Below, one piece after another: positions 36,245-49,430 of a DNA stretch of 64,000 bases. Numbering within the stretch: the first letter of the stretch is position 1; the number at the start of each line of letters is the position of its first letter. The position numbers and the translations under genes were made by a program. Below the pieces are notes generated by a model. It saw only the letters and a program-made list of their open reading frames with translations, was not told the origin of the DNA and did not search any database. Source of the stretch: Rhyacophila brunnea (lineage: Eukaryota; Arthropoda; Insecta; Trichoptera; Rhyacophilidae); assembly GCA_022495005.1 (NCBI GenBank), contig JAGYXB010000687.1, positions 1,426,001 through 1,490,000 on the forward strand. The letters run 5' to 3'.

Positions 36245-39205
36245 TATGATTTTTTAATGATAACGTGATTTGAACCAATTTTTACGACTGATCAAATTTA
36301 AATCAACATTTAATAAAATACACAATAGTATTCCATTTCTGGCAAAGCCCTACCGGAATACCACGAGAGAAATGTGCCAAAAGATATGGTACCAATTATT
36401 AACATTCAAAAGAATTACATAACATCTAAGAAGATTTGGAAAAATTATCGAACCTTCGAAATAAGGTTTAAAAATATACAATTTATGAACTCTGGTAGAC
36501 TACCGATCAGCGTTGCTAACTTAGCATTTTTCTTGCCTGATCTAACATTTTTCGATAGGCATATAGCTTATGGCGTTTTTTGATATCTTCAACAGCTTTA
36601 AAAATGTGCTGAAAATAAGTTTTATTTATTCATATATTTAATGAAGGTAGGTCGGTACTTGAGAAATAAAACAACACAATGAAACGATAGGAGCATTTTT
36701 GACGTTATAGTGGTATAATGGCATCAGATATTATAATTTAATGTGTGCTTAGACATGTGGCATCGGAATGGCGATTATCGGAGATGTCACTCTCTAGTAT
36801 TACCTAATTATTACTTATCGTAGGTTGTTAGATTACCTAATTATTATTTTTTTCAATTTTGAAATGAGTTTCTGGGCAAATGTGGTGTGATTTTTCGTAC
36901 TTTTTTCGATAGGCAAAAAATTTATTGAAGTTTTATTATCACAAAATCTAGTGTTTTTTCATGCCAAATAGCTTCTTTTCGTACCCCGTCTGGCACGTTT
37001 TTGTCAACAATAGTTAGCAACACTGCTACCAATCGAGGATCTCCATCTATTGGGTAAAATGCAGTACATATTCTTTTATCATTTACTACCACGTCTTTGT
37101 GACCAATCTTTCTCATCCATGACCATTATCAAAAATTCAAATGGCCACGTTTAAAAAATGTCGAATAAGAGCTACGCGCACCTAGCTTAGCATTGATCCA
37201 GAAAAAATGTGTTAGACAAGCGCTAGTATTTCATTGAATGAATTGATAAATTATGATTACTGAACTGTATAATTATGTATTATATAATCAATTATCTGAT
37301 AGCATGTATTAGTACATATCTACCATAACAATATGTATTAATTGTTTTGAAACATGCATGTCGGTACACAATGTTTATATAATAAATGTATATGGTTGTT
37401 TTAATATAATACCCATAATGCTTTTACGAATAACATCTATTGCAAAAAATTACACCTGATAATATTACGCATATGAAATAGTTTTTTTTTAAATGTAATA
37501 AATAAATCCTACAAAAATATGTTGTGAAATTGATATAATTTGAATGGTGTGTCGTAACGCCAAAAATATTGTGAAGATCTGATCTTCGTAACTTCGTAAC
37601 TTCGTATCTTAAAAAATGCTACAAAATAATTATCGCATAATGTTACGTTTTCTTTTGGATAATTTAAATGTAAAAGTAAACATAAGTTTTTATTTCATAC
37701 CGTATTCGCGAAAGCTTCATAATAATTACATACCTAATAGAATATTCTTTTCACAAAAATAATATTACGAACCGAACTTGAATGTATTTAATTTAATTCT
37801 GAGTCAGAAACAATCCCTTCAGAACGTTTAAAGCCTTTGTAGACTGATTGTTAAACGGGTAACGTGCCTATCTAAAAATAGCCTATTCTTTCATGATATT
37901 ATTACAGAGTAATATTTATCACTTAAGTGGCTTATTCGTGAGCCGTCATTGTAAATAATATTTTCCGCCTGAATTCGCTGAAAATGACAACAAAGGATTA
38001 CAATACGATGCAAGTATTGTATTTACTACTATCGGATACGTAGTAAAAATATTGTATGGTTTCGCTCGGTGAACCTTACCCCTTGTGGTTTTACTGAGTA
38101 ATACGATATGTAATGAATTATATCGATCGATATCTTACAACGTATTACATCAACGTAAATATTACTATATGTGATTGAACCTCAACTATAAATAGGTAGT
38201 AAGTATTGGAAACTACACGAGAATGAGCTTTTTAATAGTGTTTAATATCCCAATACGAAAATATCATAATTTAACATTTAATATTTAAAATTATAATTGT
38301 TTCAAAAACATTCTAAGCTTTTCTGAAGTGACCCGACTTTTGGAAACTGTATTTCACTGCGAAAAGTTGCACCACGTCTTGTAGGATAACATCAAATGGA
38401 AAATCTTTCGGCCGTATATTGTGTGAAAATATTTTTCTAATCGGGTCGTGAAATAAAACCAACTTATAATAGTTTGACAGGTGCTTACAGTGCAGTACTA
38501 GCATATCGCCACATCCAATAATGTTGACAGGTGGCACTGCCAACTAGTATTTTTTTCGAATATATGTATATACGTTTTATTCGTTTCATCATTGAACTTT
38601 GCATTTATTACATAGTACAATGTATCTTCAGTAGTGATCTCTCACATGTCCTAACAAACATAATTGTTGTATGTAATTATATTATGTGTATTTGAAAGCT
38701 ATTTTTTTATTTGCGTTTACAGAAATATATACATTTACACTATTGTGTCATGTTTTATATTTTCTTTAATTTAACAATATATGGCTTCATATAAATTCTG
38801 TTAAGCTAGGTAATTATTTTTTTTATTCCTTTCAAGAAATTTTGCATTTAGTTACTTGCTAGTAATTTATGTTAATTTATAAAAAAAAGTTTTACATCAC
38901 TTAAAATGGTGCGAATCACCATATCGTCAGAGATGTGTTATGCAATTAGTATAAAAACACTTTAATACTTTTCTCTGTAATACATACATTAATATTTAAT
39001 ATTTATTGACAAACAACAATGTATTATAAATTTTAATTTCATAATCTGTATAATATATTATTTCATATTCAGGACATACAAAAATATTATATTCATAATT
39101 TGATAAACGAATACTATCGGCTTACTACCAAGGTTATAAAGATTACCACATAACAGGCCTTACACGATAAGTATTACTGACAATAATAATACATCAGTGA
39201 TACTG
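36245..39205. other. Non-coding stretch with unrecognised short frames
   Basis: Minus-strand open frames at 36922-37116 and 38313-38543 have fairly protein-like composition (for example RLVAVLLTIVDKNVPDGVRK). Neither shows a recognised domain or good splice sites. They could be transposon fragments. Otherwise AT-rich. Confidence 0.25.
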
Positions 39206-39214
39206 ACAGTATTT

Positions 39215-39831
39215 CAGTGGCGAGGGGTGGAGGCAGGTTGTTAAGATTCGATATAAATAGTGCACACAAAACTTCGTCAGTCAAAACATAGAAGTCATTG
39301 AACTATGAATACAATTTGAAGATGATGCTGGTTAGTTTTTAAAATTAAATTAAACCCTGCCTATGATATGGACGATCCGACAAAAATAGTGCACACTTTT
39401 TCTGTCATACTTATTTGTTTTCGTTGAATTAAGAACACATATTATTACAGATGGTGTTAGTTTTTTTTAATTCATTCAGCCCTGGTTAAGCTAAGCTATA
39501 ATCGATAAAAAATATTCTTCCATCTAAAAAATATCTAAAGTTAAGTATGGTTTAATGGTAATTGTAATAAAGTTTTAGATATTTTATAGATAAACGAATA
39601 TTTTTTTACTATAATCTACTATGGCTTGGATAAGGTAGAGTTCAATTGGATTTTAAAAACCAACAAACATTATCTACAGTCTATACAATGTAGTATTAGT
39701 TCAATAAAAACAAATATGTTTTGACCATTGATATACTACCATCTGTAGTATATCAATGGTTTTGACTAACAAAGTTGAGTGTGCATTGTTTATGTCGGAC
39801 CTTAACAACCCACCTTCAGCCTTTGCCACTG
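39215..39831. mobile_element. hAT-like MITE family A, copy 1
   Basis: A 617-bp element with inverted ends: CAGTGGCGAGGGGTGGAGGC on the left and CAGCCTTTGCCACTG on the right, followed inward by GTTAAGATTCGAYATAAA. It is flanked by a perfect 8-bp duplication, CAGTATTT (39207-39214 and 39832-39839), diagnostic of hAT-type integration. It is internally AT-rich with no transposase frame. Three relatives occur at 44065, 50622 and 61499. It carries a nested hairpin insertion at 39726-39758. Confidence 0.9.
39726..39758. mobile_element. 33-bp hairpin insertion with 8-bp target duplication
   Basis: CATTGATATACTAC and its exact complement surround a 5-base loop. GTTTTGAC occurs immediately on both sides (39718-39725 and 39759-39766). 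The homologous site in the 44065 copy is uninterrupted (ACGTTTGACTGAC). So this is a discrete insertion into the MITE that duplicated its target. Confidence 0.75.
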
Positions 39832-39839
39832 CAGTATTT

Positions 39840-40935
39840 ATTAAAATGGCATCCATGTTTTACCGACCTTATACGATCAGTAATCTACTATATACGTGCA
39901 AAAATTATTTTGTATTAATAATTAATCTCATCCGGCTTAATTGTCAATATATCAGTCTATGGTGTCTGCTTTCATTCCATCACATATCGAAATAACTAAT
40001 CTTGGCTATATGTTTAGCATTACAATAAATTTTAAATAGATTAGTTCACTAGTTAATCGCAATACATACGAGAAAATTATGTCATCTCAATATGTTACCT
40101 ATTTCCATCATTCCACTGATCACACGATCAGTATTAGGTACTGTCAATATTTTATTGTACTGACAGTAATTCTAATTGTGTAGGTGTAGCTTGTGATATA
40201 TTATTTTTTTTATTAAATATTAACGTATTATAGAGAAAAGTATTTATTCATCCTTATAATTTTATAACAAAACTATTACGAATTAATGATTCACGATATT
40301 ATAAACGGACGTATTTTAGAATGGCAACAAAATGTTCGTTTTTATTTCCAGTACCATCAATAAAATCCTTGTAAAGAAATTTAATTTCAAAATATCAAAT
40401 AAAATCGACAACACTTTAAAAGCAAACGATTTCTTTGATCATTTTCACATTTTAGCATTGTTCTCTCCGTTTGTAATTTTTTTTTTTGATTCGCCGTCTC
40501 AAAGACTTGGAGACGTGTATTTTTATTGAATCATGAACGAGAGCCAATTTAAATCGGCAAATTCGTTGTTTTCCGAATGCGTTAAAAATAAAGGTTTATC
40601 GCGAAAGAATCGCTTGTTACGTCATTGATGAATTCAATTACGAATAACACCATCACACACAAAAAATAAGTAATGCCGACGGAAGTGATGTAAAGAGGAA
40701 TTGAAAAGAATAAATCAAGACGCCTTTCCGAATAGGGGGTGAACACTATGGACTCCAAAACCGGTTTTAAATATACCGGTTTAAGTAAATTAGCACCATT
40801 ATTTTTAATAAAGAAGAGAACTGTTCTCATTCTGTGTATTAAAACGTGTTAACATAATAATTTACGTGTCGCGTAATTTTTTAAATTTAATTATTTACTG
40901 ACATTTCAAAAAGGCACCAATATAACCTACGTTTT
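39840..40935. other. Non-coding stretch
   Basis: AT-rich, then a somewhat more complex patch at about 40480-40830. A small hairpin TACTGTCA...TGACAGTA lies near 40139-40168. The minus frame at 40582-40830 is hydrophobic but unrecognised. Confidence 0.35.
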
Positions 40936-40939
40936 TTAT

Positions 40940-41095
40940 ACCATGTTCGATCCTACGAAGATCATAACTTATGGACCCTCGCTGAGTGGAGGTTGAATCT
41001 ACAGATTTGTTTACGAGTGATGGATGTTAGCCACGTTTTCCAGACTCGGGATTCAAACCCTCATTCCAAGTTGACGAGGTAACCGCTCGGCCATC
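40940..41095 (-). repeat. tRNA-derived SINE, family S1
   Basis: The minus strand has a very good A box (GATGGCCGAGCGG) and B box (GGTTTGAATCCC), then CTGGAAAACGTGGCTAACATC and a tail with TAGGATCGAACATGG. The tail words match the 798-1008 copy. The Ser/Leu-type A box suggests the parental tRNA. Confidence 0.65.
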
Positions 41096-41099
41096 ATCT

Positions 41100-41825
41100 T
41101 ATTTCACCTTGGTAGAATTCCGTTTCTCTGCGGTTAAATGTAATTAATTCATAGAATTATAAATTATAGCATTTTTACAAACAACTAATCCTTGTAAAGT
41201 TTCCACACTGTGGGGTCCACATGCCCTATCTAGGAGTGCAAATATCAATCAACCAAAGTTATAAATCAGAACATTAGATAGTGATTATAAATTAAATTTA
41301 AATATTTATCGAAACTATAATTGACTAAATTTATTTATTTTACATGTTTATTAAAAAAACATTAAACTTAAAAATCTATTCTGACATTTCACCAAGCATA
41401 TAGGTATCCTAAGCTACCGGTTTTGTCATTTTTCTCCGATACTCTAGCCCCTATACCTAACAGGAAACAGAAAAGTCTTTCACAAAAATATTCAACAGAA
41501 ATTGGAAAGGAAACAAAATGACAGAGAAATATTGAAACCGCGTCTATCGACGTGTTTGCGTGCTCAATCATGAAAATCTTATTTGTATTTCAATCTCGGC
41601 TTGTTTTGATTAAATCAATTGCAATTCTATTTCTGTTCACTTATAAAACACTTCATTTGAGACAATCATATTCATGTCGTACTCTCTATAAACATTTGAT
41701 TAATAAGTGTATTCATATAACCCCACCCAACTATTGTATCTACCAAATTATGAAATACACAAAATTTAACAATAAAAACAATTGGTATTTTCCAGTATTA
41801 ACATAAATTCAAAACAGGTCCAAAA
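41100..41825. other. AT-rich non-coding stretch
   Basis: Nothing supported. Short frames on both strands near 41389-41806 are chance frames in AT-rich DNA. Confidence 0.4.
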
Positions 41826-41827
41826 AC

Positions 41828-42150
41828 CAACGATGCGGTACAATAGAGATATACATGCTAGAAATATCGCGTCGGGATAAAAATATAAGTAATTCGGTTA
41901 GACAGAAAATAAAAGTGTTCATAATACAAAATATAAGGATCTTAAGTAGACATGGGCGGGCCATATCATTCATAGTACTGAACAAATCTTATCATTTTGT
42001 GGTACCTGAGAGTACCTTAGTTAGACACTAGGGGCGACCAAGATCTTGGTAGATCGACGAGACAATCAACATCAGCGGAAGTACGTGGTAGCGAAAAATG
42101 AAAGACGTAGAAGTGTGAAACAGCTAGGTGTGACTTTCATCCAACAGTAG
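41828..42150 (+). pseudogene. Non-LTR retrotransposon reverse transcriptase, C-terminal remnant
   Basis: Across shifting plus-strand frames the order of motifs after an insect LINE reverse transcriptase can be read: an MLEISRRDK-like segment, then VRQKIK, then TWAGHI, then an ARGRPRxxW-like region seen as GATKILVD, then a terminal KQLGVTFIQQ before a stop. Known RTE-like elements show LGxSLRDKI, RTKVTDI, WAGHI, GRPxxRWxDD and GEAxxQQW in this order. At least two stops and one frameshift make it dead. The match is from memory of the family. Confidence 0.65.
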
Positions 42151-42154
42151 ATCT

Positions 42155-44055
42155 AGAGTATATAAGATAATAAAGATGAATTTGAGCAAGCGAAAATATT
42201 CTTTAGTGCCTAGTTTCAAAAACAGTTATATAAGTAGGTACCGATGCATTTCGTTGCAATTCGTTGCCATAGAAAAGTGGTTTATTCTTTAACCGGTATC
42301 AACGCGTAATTCAATGAAATGGTGACATGCTTGTAGTCACAGATGTTCTAATTTACATTCAATTAAATTAACGAAGCTAACCACTCTGATTTGAAAGATT
42401 GTGTCTACGGTTTCAGGTAGCAACGATTCCTTGAACTACTTTTAGTATTTCGCACAATATCCAAATAATTAACATGTTTTTTATTACGTTAATTAATTGA
42501 CCCAGGTTTTTAGTTATATTTTCTGACCTTTATCATCGATTTGATTCGTCACAATTTGCCTAACACAATTTATTCAGACAACCGTATAACATAATGAAAA
42601 ATTCACGCTTTTTGAGTATACTATAACATATTATTAAATTTTCTCATTTATTAAAGAACTAGGTACGCAAAATGAACTATGATTCATAATATTGAACAAG
42701 GTTGATATTTAATTATAATCTTAATATATTCGTCATTTCCGCTATTACGATAAAATAATATCAGTTTTTTATTATTCATATAAATTTGCTGATACCACAC
42801 CAGTAAACAAACGTTATTTTATATGCACGTATGCACATTCAGTTATGTTCAGAAAAACTAAAATATCTTCGTGTTTAATTTGACTAAATCTGTATTATTT
42901 TCATCAGAAAATCAATGAACGACCGCATAAATTCACAAACTTAATGGTATAGTATAACACTACCGAGGCAACTGATTCCAATGTAGGTAATATATTATAA
43001 TTTTATATACATTATTTGGAACACCTCAGAAACATACATAGTACTACAAAGCTATTTATAAAAAAATATTGATTTAAAATCAGAAAAGATGGTCGCCAAT
43101 ATTAACTAACACTTCAGTCGTATTAATATTGGATATTTTTACAGTGTTTACGTACCTACCTATACCACAGATGGGTTAATTGGTTCAACACGTTGGCCGG
43201 AATCCTGTAGAGACCTACAAACTTATCTGAAGAATGGGATGGGGGAGCCACTGTCGAAAACTACCCAATCAAGACTCGTAACTGGACAAAATCTGACATT
43301 CGAATGAAATTTTTAAAATGGCGTCCTATTCTAGTTCGTAGTTCTATTTTTGGCCATTCTACAGATAAGTTTGTAGGTCTGTAAATGCGGATTCGTGTCC
43401 CGCTCTGTAGCAATATGTTTATCAGGTGTTTAAAATTAAGTATACCCAATATTGAATTCTTTTAATTCTTGTGACTTATTTATTAAATGAAAATAAAATA
43501 TTTTTTAATTAAAAAACATATTTTCATATAATATACCTCTGTGGTGTGAGTGTGGAGTCAATGTTACTCTCTTCTAATTTGGTATGTTTAAAAACGCTTC
43601 ATCAAATCTGCAAAATATTTGTTCTGCTGTAGTAGTTCACATATTATAAACTGATGATGTTTATAAATTATATATATAATAAGATATATCATTACGTATA
43701 AACTAAATCTCTAACGGAACACCAACATGAATGAATGACTATTTAAAATTTAACTACACATATTCAAGTATACAAACAAATTCAATAAAATCAAAATGTC
43801 TCTTAATCACAGGGCTCAACGCATGTGAATTTATTGATGAATTTACAATTCAGGTGCTGAGAATTGGACCAACTTTAATGTGATTATAAATTCTACATAG
43901 TATCTCGTTTCAAAACTCTGTAAATGATGTATTGTTTTCAATTTAATAATAAATTACAATACTTTGTAAATAATAGTTAGTTAATAGTTTTCATACAAAG
44001 AATTTACATGTTTTAATAAGATACTGTGAAAAATACTTCGAACTCATTTTTTAAT
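42155..44055. other. AT-rich non-coding stretch with one inverted repeat
   Basis: At 43211-43238 and 43354-43381 the word AGACCTACAAACTTATCTG plus AGAATGG occurs in inverted orientation 115 bases apart. The left arm follows a tRNA A-box-like word (TGGGTTAATTGG). It is probably an old SINE or foldback. Nothing else seen. Confidence 0.4.
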
Positions 44056-44064
44056 TATATATTA

Positions 44065-44364
44065 CAGTGGCGAAGGGTGGGAGTTGGCTGTGAAGTTAAG
44101 ATCTGACATAAATAGTGCACACTGAAATTGGAATCGTGTATGGTTTTAATGGCGAAATTTCAGATATTTTGTGGATTAACGATTTTTTTTCTATTATCTA
44201 CTATAGCTTGGATTAGGCAGGGTTTAATTGAATTTTAAAAACTAACAAATACTATCTACACATCGTAGTCTTAGATAAATGAAAACAAATACGTTTGACT
44301 GACAACGTTTAGTGCCCACTATTTATGTCGAATCATAACAGCCTACCTCCAACTCTCGCCACTG
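44065..44364. mobile_element. hAT-like MITE family A, copy 2
   Basis: A 300-bp element with ends CAGTGGCGAAGGGTGGGAG and CTCGCCACTG. The flanks ATATATTA (44057-44064) and ATATATCA (44365-44372) are an 8-bp duplication with one mismatch. It shares the interior words CTATTATCTACTATAGCTTGG-like and ACAAATACGTTTGAC with copies 1 and 3. Relative to copy 1 it carries a large internal deletion. Confidence 0.88.
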
Positions 44365-44509
44365 ATATATCATTTGTGGTCGTTTAATCCGTGGCCCGTC
44401 AATTATTATGTATGTAGCTTTGTGATATGTATAATTTAATATCTATTACTATCTCTTGTGCATATCAGATAGAGTAAAAACGATTTTGTTGTATCTAAAA
44501 TAATTATCG

Positions 44510-44920
44510 CAGAGGAAACTAACACGCGTGATCATCGATGGCCCAGAAATGTCGCTCGGCGGCGAGGAAGATGCGGCATCTCGAACGAGCCCAATGGGCA
44601 ATTAACGAGTTTGATCTAAGCGGAACGGGTTCCCCGACCAATTTAATGGCGGCATCGAGCGACAACGACGACGCAACTTAGAAACTCTTCCTTAAGTTAA
44701 TTAAGCAATTAGCGAGGATGGATGCGAGGTGAGACTGGACGAGCGGTGCGGCGGTCGTAAACAACCGACGCAACGAGCTGCCGCCCTAATAAAGAAAGCC
44801 CTTGCCAAATTTCACTTTACATTTGATACTCTAGCCGTGAGGTAAGCTTTCCGTCTAATCGCCAATTTCAGTTAATTTACGCAATTGGACGAATCATTTG
44901 CAGAATTAGAAAATATATTC
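44510..44920. promoter_or_regulatory. Large conserved-element-like block
   Basis: The largest complexity island in this part of the window. It contains several homeodomain-core words (GGCAATTAACGAG, TTAATTAAGCAATTAGCGAG, CAGTTAATTTACGCAATTGG) among GC-rich CG-containing sequence such as GACAACGACGACGCAAC. It has no credible open frame and no repeat. This pattern is typical of deeply conserved enhancers near developmental genes; conservation is untested here. Confidence 0.4.
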
Positions 44921-44924
44921 AATT

Positions 44925-45390
44925 CAATTCCCGGAAATCTTGAGATATATATACATTTTACAGGAACAGAAAAATTACTTAACGATAGGTACTCTCTTCA
45001 AAATTCTCTCTTTAAAATATAGATAATATTTATATGAACAGGAAAAAACATTTTAATTAAAATAATAGAAATCTACCAAATATATAAATATCAATATATG
45101 TAGGTATATTTATTTAAACCTGCGGTATAGAAAACACTACGTTATATTATTATTTTTATTATTATGTACGTATTATAAACTAACCCAATTTTAAACAAAA
45201 TTAGATAGTACCTATATACATAATAATCGCTATGCCACGGAGCTGCTCATGCTAAACCATGAGTTATCACGCAAAGTTGAGGCTTTTGAGGTGTAGTTAT
45301 ATAAACATATCCTCAAAATTCTTGAGGGTGACAAATGTTGCCGTCCTCAAACGTATGGGAAATGATCAAAAAGTTTCGCGTAGTATCAAA
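44925..45390. other. AT-rich non-coding stretch
   Basis: No gene, RNA or element recognised. Confidence 0.4.
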
Positions 45391-45394
45391 ATCA

Positions 45395-45645
45395 AAAAAC
45401 TATTATGCATTGGATATATTATGATAGAATAAAGGTACAGGATTCCCAACTTATTATCCAAGGAAAGATCATCGGTAAATGTAGCGGAGGATGATGCCGC
45501 ATTTCGTGGCGTAAGAATCTGCCTGACTGTTACAAGTGCAGCCCTACCTATTCTTTATGACAAACGATAAAGCAAAGATCGCTATAATGGTGGCCAACTT
45601 CCAATAGGGGATGGAACGTGAAGAATATGACACAAAATTTGGTTT
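45395..45645 (+). pseudogene. Non-LTR retrotransposon reverse transcriptase, C-terminal remnant (second family)
   Basis: Plus-strand frames show LIIQGKIIGKCSGG, then CRISWRKNLPD, then (after a frameshift) DKAKIAIMVANFQ followed by a stop. Many insect endonuclease/reverse transcriptase LINEs end with the order QGKxxGKRGxGRRxxSWLxNLR, then VNKxKIAxMIANxRxG. Two stops and one frameshift interrupt it. It belongs to a different LINE family from the 41828 copy, lies 3.3 kb away and has the same orientation. Confidence 0.65.
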
Positions 45646-45649
45646 AAAA

Positions 45650-48600
45650 CGTATATTGTATATGGGTTTATTTGAGATTTTTTTATATATTTTCAAAAAC
45701 CTTATTTATTTTGCCGTTTGCTACTATTAAATTTACGTAATACTATTTTTGGAATATTTCATAGAATGATTTCCATGAAATACAAAATAACGAATTGAAC
45801 ATGTTTTTTCGAACCAAATAAGTCTATATAGAACTTAAAAAGATTTCACAAAAAAATGTGTGTGCATATTATTGAAATGCATCGTTATTAATTTATCTAC
45901 TCATTTTCATACACATATATGTATATTATTTACATACGTCATATACGTTATGTTATGCAGAATCTAGTATAAGAGTATTTTTTGAAACCTGCTTACCTAA
46001 ATACTAATACGTCTTTTATTCATGGTGTCTCTTAATAGGTAACATGTCATTACATTGTTAGTGTTTAAAATTGATTGCATATTGCAGCACAAATTCCCCA
46101 ATGCTTATAATAAAAATAATGAATATTGCGTATCTTTTAGAGGATTTTTAAACTATATATAATTTTATTTGAATGCCAGTAGCAAAGATGTTTGCTGAAC
46201 AAGCGTGAACACTGCACAATACAATCAATAAATACAGCTGATATCACGAATTGGCCTTAATTCAATCATGGTCCATTAATATTCATTTCGCCAGTAATTC
46301 GGTATTTTAAATAGAGAATTAAATAACTAGCATTACATCAACAGTAGTACTGACCATATAACTTTGCGTACATACTAATATAATTCAAAATGGTAGACTA
46401 GTTTCACAACGGAAATCCAAAAGATACATACTTTGACAAATTCCACATCGAAACTTGTAAATAATTATATTGTTCAATCTTTATTAACGGTTTAAGGATC
46501 CAATTTCGTTCATTACCTATCAATAAATCAGCTCTTATAGGGATTAAACGATAGGAAATAATTATACGATAAAGTATCCCTTCCTTTCCGATTGAAATAA
46601 TTTTCTTTGGGATAAATCTTGGGACTACAGAATAAATTACAAAGAGAGGTAGTCTAGCTTTTTTCAATTATCTCAAGGCTGATTCAGCATGCAAAATAAT
46701 TAGCAAGCAGCCCAAGTAACTAAATGGATATTAATGAACAGATATGCAAACCGGGGCAAAAGTTTTCGTATAGTTGACCCCACCCATAATTTCGTTTCAT
46801 AACATAGGTACATCTCCATATAAAATGTTAATCTTTTCATAAATCATACTTGAGCATCAGTACTTTAGTTTGACCATTTATCATGCTTTATTATTTTATT
46901 ATCTAGAGTATCTAGATAGATTCTTACTCAGACATTATTCTCAAACGACACAAAATTCAAGACGATGTTAAAAAAAAAACATTGTCCTGGTTTAATAATG
47001 AAAATTAAAGAAATGAATTAATTTTTACCGACACTTTATATTTATTTTTAAAATCCCGACCAATGGTTTTAGATTTTGACATTTTTTAATTGACTTACCT
47101 AGAAAATCTTTCATATCAGATATATTTTGAATTGAGGAGCTTACAGTATTAACACTAATATAAAATAATTAAAAATATATTCCGATATTTCGGATATGAT
47201 ATTTTTAATTATCCATTGTTTATTCACAACACACTCTTCAAAAACCTTTTTCCGTGAATTTTTGAACTATTTGGTTCAAAAATTCTATTGAAAGTTTCGT
47301 ACAGACAATAAATAAACTTTAGATAACTTTAGATAAAATGACGGGAGAGTTCAATGATTAAGATTATTTTTTGTCAATACACAGTGTGAACATAATATGT
47401 TGTAACGATTGAATGAAATATAATTCATTTTTTTTCAAGATATATAAATGTTTGTTTAGTAAAATTGTACCGGTGAAATTCACTTTCTCAATATATAATA
47501 GATATATAACAGATATATAATAAGAGACAAATTTTAAACATAGGTGTTACTTTACATACTAATTTCTTCGATCAATACTACCTGAATAGTATACATATAG
47601 ATTCACTATGCATCGAAATTGAATGCAATCATAATGAATCGATTGTTTTAAATGAAATATAGTTTTAAGGATAAATCTAGGAAGTTTTCTTTCATATCGA
47701 TGAAGCAAAAAATGTGTCCATATCATATGATTAATTATAACAATTAATATCATAATTGTAAAAATAAACGATAAAATATTGAAATATAGGATACAAAATA
47801 ACCGATTAAAAGCTTTCAATACAAAGTAGAAAATGATAGAGTTGAAAAAAAACTAAATATCAGTTTGTTTCTAAATATACATTGAGTCTCAGAAGCACAT
47901 GGTTTACGTAATGCAGCAAACAAGAAAATCAATGAAGTCTTTGTCTGCTGATGAGAGAAAAACAAAAATGCAGCTAACTTCTTGAAATACATTGAAGTTT
48001 ATGAATAGTATAATATTCAAAACCTAAATGTGCCTAACATGATATAATCTACATTGGAATGTGGCAATAATATATAACATCACTGTAAATTGAAGAATAG
48101 TAACTAAAATTGTGAAAAAATATTCAATAAAACTTTAAAAAAGCACTATTGATTTTAACTATACATATATAGACTATATAACATGTGAAACAGAATTTTT
48201 TCTGAAAGAAAACCCCACCTTAAAATAATTACGACAAATGTTATAAGAATATAGTATATTATTTCTCATCCGACATAACATGAATTTTGCAAAATGGATC
48301 ATATTCATTGTGTTCTTCCTGTTTGAAGATAAAATTAAATGCACACATACACACCATCGTCAATTTCGTTAACTAATATTTTAAATATTACACGATTTGT
48401 TTAAATGTGATAAGAATTTACGAACACACAATATTTTATCAAATTATGAAATATTATTGAACAAATTTAAAAACATCTTCTCAAGCTATGCTTAGTCTTG
48501 CCAGGTTATAGTTTTGTAGTTTAAATTACCAATATGACAAAACATCAAAATACATAATAGTTTTTTCACACAAAATGGTGGTGATTTTAAGAGATTTGGT

Positions 48601-49425
48601 AAGAACCTGTGAATTTTCACAAAATATTCCTTCTTTTGATGGAAGTAGTTCGAAAAAATACCCGCACTTCCTATTATGTAAGTTTCCATTTTTTATATAA
48701 TTCTCGTGTTTTTTTTATATTTAAAAATAAATTCACTTAAGGGACAAAAAATAAGATCGTTAGATAATTTTTCTACATAAAAAAATGTACAAAATTGACA
48801 TAATTTTTTCCATGAAAATCGATAGTGTATGGAAGACTATGTTTTTCAGGCAAATTCAATACTCAGGAGATTGATAGTTTTTTGAAAACCAGCATGAGTG
48901 ATACATTAACCGTGAGATCATTTGAGCGATTAGTAATAATTAGTAATTATACACTTCAGACTGTTACAGTAGTAGGCGCCAAAGATGCAAGGAAATGAAA
49001 TCCTGACTGAATAAATCGAACCGAAGCCTTTTTCGGGTGCGGTGACTTAGGTCTTTTTTCGTCAAAATTTTACCGGTCGCGGACACTAAGGTGGGGCGGA
49101 ATTTTATATAAAATTTAGGGAATTTAGATTATCCTACAGGGTGCCATGATGGATTCCTTATCGTGGGTCATCCGAGTGTTACATAAGCGCGAAGGCGCGC
49201 GCACCCTGCGCACTTCAAACGAACAATTTTCTTAACATTTATTAACTTCCTAACGCAATGCGGAAAATTATCATTGTTAATAAACACAATAAAACATGTT
49301 TCGGTAAGCTAGAACGGATGCATGCGACGAGGGTGAGTATCGGAGATGCAACGTTACGTAACGTGACTCGTAAAAGGGTGAGGGATGAAAACCCGCGGAA
49401 AAGTCGGAAAATACATTATAAAAGA
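45650..49425. other. Putative intron and non-coding stretch
   Basis: Mostly AT-rich. The long minus frame at 46404-46667 (87 codons, Ile/Leu/Arg-rich) and that at 47559-47819 show no family motif. At 49010-49250, next to the ATPase exon, composition becomes GC-richer with CG words. If the ATPase beta transcript continues leftward, this is the start of its first coding-region intron. Confidence 0.35.
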
Positions 49426-49430
49426 CTTAC

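Noticed and set aside
46404..46667. 87-codon open frame on the minus strand, possible second exon of the ATPase beta gene
   Set aside because: Its translation lacks the membrane helix and conserved ectodomain segments of the family, and no phase-1 acceptor with an Ala-Lys start was found.
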